DNA of 5,347 nucleotides from Candidatus Omnitrophota bacterium (GTDB lineage: Bacteria; Omnitrophota; Gorgyraeia; Zapsychrales; Fredricksoniimonadaceae), in the NCBI GenBank assembly GCA_016206745.1, contig JACQQW010000076.1, positions 1 to 5,347 of the forward strand, given 5' to 3'. The position numbers were made by a program, and so were the translations under genes. This document shows positions 1 to 5,132 of the stretch, in pieces; position 1 is the first letter of the stretch, and each line of letters opens with the position of its first letter. The notes under the pieces were generated by a model. It made no database searches, was not told the origin of the DNA, and saw nothing but the letters and a program-made list of their open reading frames with translations.

Positions 1-123
1 ATGCAGGGAATTGCGGTCCGCCTCGGAATATACCGCCACGGTGCGTATGCCCAATTCTTTGCATGCGCGGATGACCCGCAGGGCAATTTCACCGCGGTTG
101 GCGATCAGAATTTTAGAGAACAT
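1..123 (-). CDS. accC: Biotin carboxylase, N-terminal fragment (cut by window edge)
   Basis: Biotin carboxylase carries out the ATP-dependent carboxylation of biotin on the carrier protein AccB, the first half-reaction of acetyl-CoA carboxylase in the cytoplasm. Only the first 41 residues lie in the window. They begin [20 protein letters not shown] and continue through [15 protein letters not shown], the diagnostic start of the biotin-carboxylase/carbamoyl-phosphate-synthase N-terminal (Rossmann-like) domain. The ATP-grasp domain and active site lie beyond the left edge. The ATG at 123 is 3 bases past the accB stop codon, so it is almost certainly co-transcribed and translationally coupled with accB. 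In this reading the gene is intact. Pyruvate carboxylase and other biotin-dependent carboxylases share this start, but the adjacent free-standing accB makes accC by far the best call. Confidence 0.96.
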   Translation of the reverse strand, partial: MFSKILIANRGEIALRVIRACKELGIRTVAVYSEADRNSLH

Positions 124-126
124 ATC

Positions 127-588
127 TTACACAGGTTCCAGGATAAAAAGCGTTTGGCCGAATTCGACCGGCTCGGCGTTTTCAACCGCCACTTCAATGA
201 CTTTGCCGCGCACTTCGGACTTGATTTCGTTCATCAATTTCATGGCTTCCACAATGCACACAACCTGGCCGATTTCAACCGTCTGCCCGGCTTCCACGAA
301 TGGCGCCGCTTCCGGAGAGGGGGAATGGTAAAAAGTCCCCACCATCGGCGACTTGATCTCTTTCGTATTTTTAGCGGCCACATCAATGGCGGCGGGAACA
401 AATGCAGCCGGCGCGGCTTTAGGGGCGGGAATGGATTCCACGGCGTAATGCGCCGTTGGGGCGGCGGCCTGGGCTTCCAAAACGGACTTTTTCAATTTCA
501 ATTTCAACCCCTCACGTTCAATCTCAATCTCACCCAGACCATGTTCATTCATGAGGGTAATGATCTCCTTGATTTCTTTCAGGTTCAT
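127..588 (-). CDS. accB: Biotin carboxyl carrier protein of acetyl-CoA carboxylase
   Basis: This is the carrier subunit whose biotin shuttles CO2 from biotin carboxylase to the carboxyltransferase in malonyl-CoA synthesis. The 153 residues match the usual AccB length and layout. A short N-terminal helical region (MNLKEIKEIITLMNEHGL) comes first. An Ala/Pro-rich flexible linker spans about residues 39-72. The biotinyl domain runs from about residue 77 to the end. The biotinylation motif EAMKLMNEI is present, with the acceptor Lys at residue 117. The stretch PMVGTFYHSPSPEAAPFV contains the protruding thumb typical of bacterial AccB. The start codon overlaps the efp stop codon by 4 bases (ATGA), which indicates translational coupling. 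accC follows after 3 bases. Nothing appears missing. Confidence 0.97.
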   Translation of the reverse strand: MNLKEIKEIITLMNEHGLGEIEIEREGLKLKLKKSVLEAQAAAPTAHYAVESIPAPKAAPAAFVPAAIDVAAKNTKEIKSPMVGTFYHSPSPEAAPFVEAGQTVEIGQVVCIVEAMKLMNEIKSEVRGKVIEVAVENAEPVEFGQTLFILEPV

Positions 589-1151
589 TGCTTGACCCTT
601 TCGACGTAAATGCCGGTGCGCGTATCCACTTTGATGGTTTCTCCCACCTGGATAAACAACGGTATTTGGATCCAGGCGCCGGTATCGATTTTAGCGGGCT
701 TATACCCTGCCCGGGAAGAATCCCCTTTTAAACCGGGGTCTGTTTCAAGGATGGTCGCGATGATAAAGGTGGGCATTTCAGCTTTGACCACCTGTCCTTT
801 ATGCACAATGGCTTCCACGATGCTCTCATCTTTTAAATATTTTAAACCTTCACCCAAAATGGCCTTGGGGATCACGGTATCTTCATAGGTGTTCTGGTCC
901 ATAAAATGATACTCATCACCGGAGGCATAAGTAAACTGCATGCGGCGGCGCTCCAAAGGCACATCTTCCAAAGTGTCGGCAGAACGAAAAGTGCGCTCCA
1001 GAACCGCGTCCGTTTTTATGTTCTTTAAACGGATACGGACAAAAGCGCTGCCCTTGCCCGGCTTAACGTGATTATATTCCGTCACAAAATACAACTGGCC
1101 GTCGACCAACAAGCCCATGCCATTTTCAACTTCATTGATTGTAATTGCCAC
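585..1151 (-). CDS. efp: Translation elongation factor P
   Basis: EF-P binds the ribosome between the P and E sites and relieves stalling at polyproline stretches. The 188 residues match the normal three-domain family length: a KOW-like domain (about 1-62), then two OB-fold domains (about 66-125 and 130-186). The tip loop of domain I reads HVKPGKGSAF, so the residue that is post-translationally modified in many bacteria would be Lys33. The C-terminal signature region (DPGLKGDSSRAGYKPA, then GETIKVDTRTGIYVERV) is well conserved. The start is GTG at 1151, not ATG. It is supported by a GAGG Shine-Dalgarno sequence at 1158-1161 with a 6-base spacer. The start lies 20 bases inside the upstream aminopeptidase gene, and the stop overlaps accB. 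No EF-P-modifying enzyme is encoded here, so the modification type cannot be told. Confidence 0.97.
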   Translation of the reverse strand: MAITINEVENGMGLLVDGQLYFVTEYNHVKPGKGSAFVRIRLKNIKTDAVLERTFRSADTLEDVPLERRRMQFTYASGDEYHFMDQNTYEDTVIPKAILGEGLKYLKDESIVEAIVHKGQVVKAEMPTFIIATILETDPGLKGDSSRAGYKPAKIDTGAWIQIPLFIQVGETIKVDTRTGIYVERVKQ

Positions 1152-2190
1152 TCAACACCTCACACCCTTGTTCCGTTACTAAAACCATGTCCTCAACCCT
1201 GATCCCAAACTGGCCTGGGACATATACCGCCGGCTCCACGGTCACAATCATGCCGGCCTCCAAAATACTGGCGCTTTTATAAGACAAACGGGGATTTTCG
1301 TGAATATCCAAACCTACCCCATGCCCCAGCGAATGCCCGAAATATTTTGCTAACCCAAACTTACGTAAGACATTACGGGCTTTAAGGTCTATGTCCGCCA
1401 CCGGCACTCCCGGCTTGATCAGGGCAATGGCTTGCTCTTGCGCAAGCTTAACGGCATCAAGAGTTTTTGTATAATAAAGAGGTATTTTACCCAAAAAGAA
1501 ATTACGTGTCAAGTCAGACTTATAGCCATTGATTTCGATCCCCGTATCAATAAGCACCGGTTCATTGTTGCGGACCAGGCGGTCTGTGACTTTGGCATGG
1601 GGATAACAGGAATTCGGCCCCGAAGCTATAATGGGCGGAAATGAAAAACCGGCCTTTCGGGATTTAACAAAACCCTCCAATTTATCCAAAATCTGACGCT
1701 CATTTAAGCCAGGTTTCACCACTTTTCTTAGGAAATGGATGGCCTTAAAATGCAGGTCCAGGCATTGCCTGATCTGGCTGATCTCACCCGCCTCCTTGAT
1801 TTCCCGTAAAAGTTCCACCAACCCGGTGGCCGGCAAAAGCTTGGTGCGCCGGGGGCAAAATTCTTTCAATTTTCTAAACAGGCAAACACTGGTGTGTTTT
1901 TCATCAAAACCTAGGCGCTTGACTTTATAGTATTTACACAATTCAAAAAGCGTGGCGCAGGGCGTTTGGGTATACTGTTTGACCGAAACCCCCTTTAAAC
2001 CCTCCCTGGCCTCCAAAACATAACGAAAATCAGTAATGTAAAACGCTTTTGATTTGGTCACCAACAGCCAGGATTCACAGGCATTGAATTGGGTCAAATA
2101 ACGGATATTGGTGTCATTCGTTATAAGCAGCGCATCGATATTTTTATGGCGGGGAAATTCGGCAATCAGTTTTTTGATGCGCGAGGTCAT
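1132..2190 (-). CDS. pepP: M24-family Xaa-Pro aminopeptidase (aminopeptidase P type)
   Basis: This is a cytoplasmic metallopeptidase predicted to release an N-terminal residue preceding proline. The 352 residues are typical of the short bacterial M24B enzymes. A creatinase-type N-terminal domain (about 1-128) precedes a pita-bread catalytic domain (about 135-350). All five expected metal ligands are visible: Asp215 (LIDTG), Asp226 (YKSDLTR), His290 (GHSLGHGVGLDIH), Glu319 (TVEPAVY) and Glu333 (RVEDMVLV). The substrate-loop motif SGPNSCYPHAK (190-200) is also present. It begins 9 bases after the Trm112-type gene and ends 20 bases inside efp. M24 peptidase next to efp is a common bacterial arrangement and may link proline-peptide turnover with polyproline translation. 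Aminopeptidase P and prolidase are hard to separate by sequence, so the symbol is less certain than the family. Confidence 0.92.
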   Translation of the reverse strand: MTSRIKKLIAEFPRHKNIDALLITNDTNIRYLTQFNACESWLLVTKSKAFYITDFRYVLEAREGLKGVSVKQYTQTPCATLFELCKYYKVKRLGFDEKHTSVCLFRKLKEFCPRRTKLLPATGLVELLREIKEAGEISQIRQCLDLHFKAIHFLRKVVKPGLNERQILDKLEGFVKSRKAGFSFPPIIASGPNSCYPHAKVTDRLVRNNEPVLIDTGIEINGYKSDLTRNFFLGKIPLYYTKTLDAVKLAQEQAIALIKPGVPVADIDLKARNVLRKFGLAKYFGHSLGHGVGLDIHENPRLSYKSASILEAGMIVTVEPAVYVPGQFGIRVEDMVLVTEQGCEVLSGNYNQ

Positions 2191-2199
2191 AAAGATTTA

Positions 2200-2382
2200 T
2201 TATTCAGCTTCATTGGCCAACAGAACAGGGACCCCGTTTTTAATGGGATACTTTTTACCGCACCTGGCGCAGACAATTTTATCTTCTTGCGGGGAACGGT
2301 CGCGGCCGTTCCCTGCGTTTTGAATCACCACATCCCCGTGGCAGGCGGGGCAGGCCAAAATTTCCAATAATTTGGGGTCCAT
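2200..2382 (-). CDS. Trm112-family small zinc-binding protein
   Basis: This 60-residue protein belongs to the Trm112/YcaR family of small zinc-ribbon proteins. In eukaryotes and archaea such proteins activate methyltransferases; the role of the short bacterial members is less defined. The N-terminus MDPKLLEILACPACHGDV is close to the family consensus. Two Cys pairs, C11/C14 (CPAC) and C38/C41 (CARC), would hold one zinc. The end (KYPIKNGVPVLL) is also typical. The reading frame is open a further 19 codons upstream, but that extension overlaps the DUF1844 gene and has no family resemblance, so the ATG at 2382 is preferred. This leaves a 4-base gap after the DUF1844 stop. No clear Shine-Dalgarno sequence is seen, so translation probably depends on coupling. 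No methyltransferase partner lies in the window. Confidence 0.88.
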   Translation of the reverse strand: MDPKLLEILACPACHGDVVIQNAGNGRDRSPQEDKIVCARCGKKYPIKNGVPVLLANEAE

Positions 2383-2386
2383 GGGA

Positions 2387-2743
2387 TCAGGACTTCGGTT
2401 CTTTTTGCGCCATTTCAACAAAACGACACTGCAATTCATAAATGGAACCGTTGAGCAATTCGCCCTCTTCTTTGGTCAAATTCCCAATGGTCTTTTCCCT
2501 GATCAAAGCCAGCGTATCGATCAAAAACTTTGCCTGTTTAAGATTTTTTTCTTCACCCAAAAATATCATGGCCTGGAAGGCCAGCGAACTGATATAGTTA
2601 AAGAAATCCAATTGCGGTTCGCCCTCCTGCCCGTGTTCCTCCCGGGAAGGCCCACCCGGGGACAGTGGTTGTCCGTCCGGGCCGAGCAAAGCGCCGCTGC
2701 CGTCTTTGTTTAATGAATCGCCCCAACGATTTTGAATGTCCAT
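2387..2743 (-). CDS. DUF1844 family protein
   Basis: This 118-residue protein of unknown function is the first gene of the housekeeping operon. Residues 1-43 are low-complexity, rich in Gly, Pro, Ser and charged residues, and probably disordered. The conserved DUF1844 helical domain follows at about 45-110: DFFNYISSLAFQAMIFLGE, then AKFLIDTLALIREKTIGNLT, then EEGELLNGSIYELQCRFVE. The Asn-Leu-Thr preceding an acidic helix and the Asp-Thr-Leu/Lys-Thr core are recognisable family features. No membrane segment or signal peptide is seen. The ATG at 2743 has a good Shine-Dalgarno sequence (AAGGAAG at 2751-2757, 7-base spacer), and a near-consensus promoter lies 30 bases upstream. The gene is followed after 4 bases by the Trm112-type gene. 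Its position with translation and lipid-synthesis genes suggests a core cellular role, but none can be assigned. Confidence 0.88.
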   Translation of the reverse strand: MDIQNRWGDSLNKDGSGALLGPDGQPLSPGGPSREEHGQEGEPQLDFFNYISSLAFQAMIFLGEEKNLKQAKFLIDTLALIREKTIGNLTKEEGELLNGSIYELQCRFVEMAQKEPKS

Positions 2744-2772
2744 ATCGGCCCTTCCTTTTTAGATGGTAAGGG

Positions 2773-2801
2773 ATATTAACATCGGCTTCTAAGATTGTCA
2801 A
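2773..2801 (-). promoter_or_regulatory. Sigma-70-type promoter of the DUF1844-Trm112-pepP-efp-accB-accC operon
   Basis: On the minus strand a perfect -35 box TTGACA (2796-2801) is followed, after exactly 17 bases, by TAATAT (2773-2778), one mismatch from the consensus -10. Transcription would start near 2766, giving a leader of about 22 bases before the ATG at 2743, just enough for the AAGGAAG Shine-Dalgarno sequence. It lies between the repeat element and the operon and is the only strong promoter seen on that side. Later genes are too tightly packed for obvious internal promoters, so it probably drives all six. Box match and spacing are seen directly; activity is inferred. Confidence 0.75.
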
Positions 2802-2808
2802 CTTTTGG

Positions 2809-2909
2809 AAATAAGGGAAATAAGGGGACACGTACCTAATTCAGAAATAAGGGGACATGTACCTAATTTTTTGAATTAGGTACGTGTCCCCTTATTTCAA
2901 TCACGTACC
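2809..2909. repeat. Three-copy direct/inverted repeat element with long hairpin potential
   Basis: A 26-base unit with core GGGGACACGTACC occurs at 2817-2842 (copy A). It recurs in the same orientation at 2844-2868 with one C-to-T change (copy B, 27-base period). An inverted copy that is an exact 26/26 reverse complement of A lies at 2873-2898 (copy C). B and C can form a stem of 25 positions with one imperfect pair and a 5-base loop; A and C can pair perfectly. A partial unit start (GAAATAAGG) precedes A at 2809-2817. A partial unit end (CACGTACCTGAT) follows C at 2902-2913. C overlaps the stop codon of the TonB-like gene. No U-run follows the stem on either strand, so it is not a classical terminator, although it could stop or stabilise transcript ends. 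Similar short palindromic units are known as REP-type elements mobilised by Y1 (RAYT) transposases; that link is inference and no transposase lies here. Confidence 0.88.
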
Positions 2910-3577
2910 TGATACTGGATCTCTATATTGAAAGTATATTCCGGCAGGGTCATGCCTTTGAGAAAAGGCGGGAATTGCGAGGCGCGCAGGCTTTTAAGGG
3001 AAATGTCTTTTAAATTTTGGCCGGCATGGGTCTTTTCTTCAATGATCTGCGCCCCATTAAGGCTGCCGTCGGAGGCAATGATAAAGGTCAGATACACCGT
3101 CCCCGCTTCCATTTTATGGTAATGTTCATATACTTTGCTTTCGATACGGCTGCGGACCATTTCATTATAAGCCGCATAAGCGGGGTTGTTGATTTTCTCA
3201 GATTTGATCGGCACCACCGACACCCGGTTGACGGCCATTTGCGTAGAACGGATCTGCCGGGGCCGGCGCTCATACATCATAAAATCTTTGGCCAAAGACT
3301 GTTGTTCTTTGCCTAATTTCAACGGGATTTCCCCGTTAGAAGGACCCATTAACGCATTTTTGAGGTCCAATTGCTGGGCGGGTTTTATGGGGTGCCGGCG
3401 TATGTCCGGTGCTGTTCTGGAAACCTGAGGCTTATAAGTAACTTCCACCCCGCGGTTTTTACGCGGGTGATCGGGCTTGAGTTCATGCCGCCACAGGCCG
3501 CCGCACATAAACACCATGTGCGCCGCCAGGGAAATAAACAAAGCTTTAAAAAAAAATTTTTCAACGGTATTTATCAT
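2897..3577 (-). CDS. TonB-like energy transducer protein
   Basis: This 226-residue inner-membrane-anchored periplasmic protein resembles TonB/TolA. A short cytoplasmic N-terminus is followed by one membrane segment at about residues 9-28. The anchor carries Ser16 and His20 (ISLAAH), the spacing used by TonB to couple to the ExbB/ExbD proton channel. A basic, extended linker (about 30-128) follows, without the long Pro-Glu/Pro-Lys repeats of classical TonB. The C-terminal domain (about 130-222) starts NPAYAAYNEMVRSRIESKVY and includes GTVYLTFIIASDGSL and SLRASQFPPFL, typical of TonB-family C-termini that touch outer-membrane transporters. The start overlaps the zinc-ribbon gene by 17 bases. 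The last codons and stop run into repeat copy C. The start region holds nine consecutive T bases (residues FFF). No exbB, exbD or receptor gene is in view, so the partner is unknown; TolA-like function is possible. Confidence 0.85.
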   Translation of the reverse strand: MINTVEKFFFKALFISLAAHMVFMCGGLWRHELKPDHPRKNRGVEVTYKPQVSRTAPDIRRHPIKPAQQLDLKNALMGPSNGEIPLKLGKEQQSLAKDFMMYERRPRQIRSTQMAVNRVSVVPIKSEKINNPAYAAYNEMVRSRIESKVYEHYHKMEAGTVYLTFIIASDGSLNGAQIIEEKTHAGQNLKDISLKSLRASQFPPFLKGMTLPEYTFNIEIQYQVRD

Positions 3578-3974
3578 ACCTTAAGCCGATATGGTGCATA
3601 AAATTCTTGAGCCTTTGAGGAATGGAAAAGCCGCGGAATTCCGACCCGCAGCGGTAACAGGCCGCCAGTTTGGGGACCTTACGGTAGATGAGCCAATCGA
3701 TCAGGGCAAATACGGCCAGGCTCAGGCCATAGGTCTTGGGCACAAGCACAATGCCGACGCCCATAATCGCAAAACCGATGATCTGGTTAAAATCCTTGTC
3801 AGTGTAGAATTGACGGCAGGCGCAGATGGGGCAGCGGTCCAAAACAGTTTCCACGCGCTCAAGCTTGCCCCATTCTTTGTGGCAATGCGGGCAGGCCAGG
3901 ACTTGACCGTCGCCAACGGCAATGCGGGCATATTTTTTGCATCCATCGCAAAAGCGGGAAATGGTCGGGGTCAC
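3561..3974 (-). CDS. Uncharacterised zinc-ribbon membrane protein
   Basis: I do not recognise a named family for this 137-residue protein. The N-terminal part has CDGC (Cys9/Cys12) and CPHC (Cys28/Cys31), which together make a zinc ribbon. CPICAC (Cys48/51/53) and CYRC (Cys106/109) form a plausible second, split site. Between them about residues 62-97 are hydrophobic (IIGFAIMGVGIVLV, then LSLAVFALIDWLIY) and could be two membrane segments or a re-entrant hairpin. This would place both Cys clusters on the same side of the membrane. The C-terminus is basic. The start is GTG at 3974, overlapping the stop codon of the upstream membrane gene by 4 bases (GTGA); the stop overlaps the TonB-like gene by 17 bases. 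Such packing suggests the three proteins are made together and may work together at the inner membrane. The zinc binding and topology are inferred. Confidence 0.8.
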   Translation of the reverse strand: MTPTISRFCDGCKKYARIAVGDGQVLACPHCHKEWGKLERVETVLDRCPICACRQFYTDKDFNQIIGFAIMGVGIVLVPKTYGLSLAVFALIDWLIYRKVPKLAACYRCGSEFRGFSIPQRLKNFMHHIGLRYDKYR

Positions 3975-4750
3975 ATGACCACCCCGAATTTCAACAAATA
4001 ATATTTATACGCCAGATCCCCCAGCAAGACCGCGCTCAATATTACATATAAAATTCCCGTCGTGGCTTGCGTGTTCTTTAACCTTAGCGTGCCAAAAGCA
4101 AAATACAATGCGCCTAAAGGAAAGACCGTGCCAAAAAAGACCGCCGCCCACAGCATAAAACCATCCAGTGAATTGATGAAGGCCCAAACCGTGGTCTGTT
4201 CTCCGCCATACATGAGCCGGGCGGTTGCCGCATACGACACATCCCACAACAGCCGCAGAAATACCAGCGCGCCAAAAGCGATGACGGAATTTTTCAAATG
4301 GCCAATTTTTAACCCGCGCGCGTTCAAATAAAAATGCCCCAAATTCATGGCATAGAAAATGGCGGAAACGATCAGGCCGGCAAGGATGGAAATAAGAATT
4401 TGGGTCAAATCCGGGGCGGCCATATGGCCGTAAACAATGGCAAAGAATTTTAACCCCCATAGGCATAAGACGGTCATTGCCCAGGGATTGACTGTTTCCT
4501 TTTTCCAAAAAATCGCTGTGGTCAATAGGGCGCACAAAAGCCAAAGCCCGCCAACATTTTTTAATGCCTGGTCCACGGGCAAAAACCACAAACCTATAAT
4601 GGCAAGCCCCGCGATGACCACCGGGCAGGCCAAATGAAAGCGGTGGAAATTATTTTTAATCGGGTCCGCGGCGGTGAGCCAAAAAAACAAAGGATAGGTC
4701 ACGCCAAAAATAAGAAAAGCCAACAGGGGGATTTTAACGAGCATGCCCAT
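3971..4750 (-). CDS. Uncharacterised polytopic inner-membrane protein
   Basis: This 259-residue, strongly hydrophobic protein has about eight predicted membrane segments, near residues 5-27, 40-56, 67-82, 90-107, 116-138, 153-173, 194-218 and 231-251. No signal peptidase site or soluble domain is seen. The most motif-like part is NLGHFYLNARGLKIGHLKN (136-154), a His/Asn/Gly-rich segment between the fifth and sixth helices. I recall similar segments in hypothetical membrane proteins, but I cannot assign a function. The ATG at 4750 is used here; a second ATG two codons in (4744) is equally possible. Neither has a good Shine-Dalgarno sequence, and a TAATG junction with a small upstream frame may help initiation. 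It leads the overlapping three-gene cluster with the zinc-ribbon and TonB-like genes. A transporter, quinone-linked or lipid-modifying enzyme cannot be distinguished by eye. Confidence 0.82.
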   Translation of the reverse strand: MGMLVKIPLLAFLIFGVTYPLFFWLTAADPIKNNFHRFHLACPVVIAGLAIIGLWFLPVDQALKNVGGLWLLCALLTTAIFWKKETVNPWAMTVLCLWGLKFFAIVYGHMAAPDLTQILISILAGLIVSAIFYAMNLGHFYLNARGLKIGHLKNSVIAFGALVFLRLLWDVSYAATARLMYGGEQTTVWAFINSLDGFMLWAAVFFGTVFPLGALYFAFGTLRLKNTQATTGILYVILSAVLLGDLAYKYYLLKFGVVM

Positions 4751-4881
4751 TAACCAGGCAGTAGCTGCCCTTTTTTAGCGAAATCACAAATTAAAGCGTC
4801 TCCTTTGTTATTATTTACTAGGCGGCTAATATTTCTCCATTTTGAGCCAGCTCGCAAATAGTCATTGTTTTGGCATCCCAT
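4750..4881 (-). CDS. Possible small ORF (43 codons) overlapping the MNT gene end
   Basis: A reading frame from ATG at 4881 to TAA at 4750 overlaps the last 64 bases of the nucleotidyltransferase gene in another frame, then fills the 67 bases to the membrane-protein gene. Its stop forms a TAATG junction with that gene's ATG, a layout typical of translational coupling. The part past the MNT stop reads GDALICDFAKKGQLLPG, which looks protein-like. No Shine-Dalgarno sequence precedes the ATG. An AAAGGAG motif inside the frame (4798-4804) has no well-placed start after it, except a GTG 12 bases on (4786-4788) in a third frame of 17 codons. It may be chance, a leader peptide, or the tail of a gene displaced by the HEPN-MNT pair. 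I would not rely on it as a real gene. Confidence 0.2.
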   Translation of the reverse strand: MGCQNNDYLRAGSKWRNISRLVNNNKGDALICDFAKKGQLLPG

Positions 4882-5132
4882 TCCTCCGGCGTTACGGCCA
4901 CAGCCTGAATGGGAGCAAAGACATTATAAACCGCGCTTCCCAATAGTTTAGACCTCAACCAATGGTCCTTACCTCTAAAATCCGCGGAAATGACCACAAC
5001 ATCAATATCACTTGCCTCCCACGCCATCCCTTTGGCCCAAGAACCAAAAAGCACGATACGTTCCACGCGGATCTTCTTTTCCAGGACAAGACGAAACTTT
5101 TGCAATATTCTTACAACATCTCTTTTGCCCAT
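4818..5132 (-). CDS. MNT-type nucleotidyltransferase, antitoxin of a HEPN-MNT pair
   Basis: This 104-residue minimal nucleotidyltransferase is of the kind that pairs with HEPN RNase toxins. In characterised MntA-HepT pairs the MNT protein neutralises the HEPN toxin by adding AMP to it. The defining GSX10DXD motif is exact: Gly30-Ser31 (LFGSWAKG) and Asp42/Asp44 (SDIDVVV). The third strand, where the third carboxylate normally sits, reads APIQAVAVTPEEW with Gln76 at the expected place, so catalysis may be weakened or use another residue. Length and the ending (ICELAQNGEILAA) are normal for the family, so the gene looks complete. The ATG at 5132 has a strong Shine-Dalgarno sequence, GGGAGGT (5139-5145, 6-base spacer), and lies 22 bases inside the HEPN fragment, the usual tight overlap for such pairs. 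It is probably expressed from the promoter at 5321-5326. Confidence 0.88.
   Translation of the reverse strand: MGKRDVVRILQKFRLVLEKKIRVERIVLFGSWAKGMAWEASDIDVVVISADFRGKDHWLRSKLLGSAVYNVFAPIQAVAVTPEEWDAKTMTICELAQNGEILAA

Noticed and set aside
1..609. Long plus-strand open frame of 202 codons with an ATG
   Set aside because: It is antisense to accB and accC, which are unmistakable. Its His/Phe/Gly-rich composition is what the reverse strand of an Ala/Glu/Lys-rich gene produces.
2383..2439. Upstream extension of the Trm112-type gene by 19 codons
   Set aside because: The extra residues show no family resemblance and would overlap the DUF1844 gene by 53 bases. The family begins at MDPKLLEILACP.
2817..2898. 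Small CRISPR array (two direct 26-base repeats)
   Set aside because: The direct copies are separated by a single base, so there is no spacer, and the third copy is inverted. No cas gene is present.
2844..2898. Rho-independent terminator for the TonB-like operon
   Set aside because: The hairpin is strong, but the stem is not GC-rich at its base and no U-run follows on the minus strand. A transcript-end role is possible but not by the classical mechanism.
3591..4001. Plus-strand open frame of 136 codons
   Set aside because: It lies antisense to the zinc-ribbon gene, has no recognisable motif and no ribosome site, while the minus-strand frame has conserved CxxC pairs and coupled neighbours.
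4757..4776. Terminator-like GGCAG-TAG-CTGCC hairpin followed by six T bases on the plus strand
   Set aside because: The stem is only 5 base pairs, no plus-strand gene precedes it, and on the minus strand the T-run is on the wrong side. It is probably chance.
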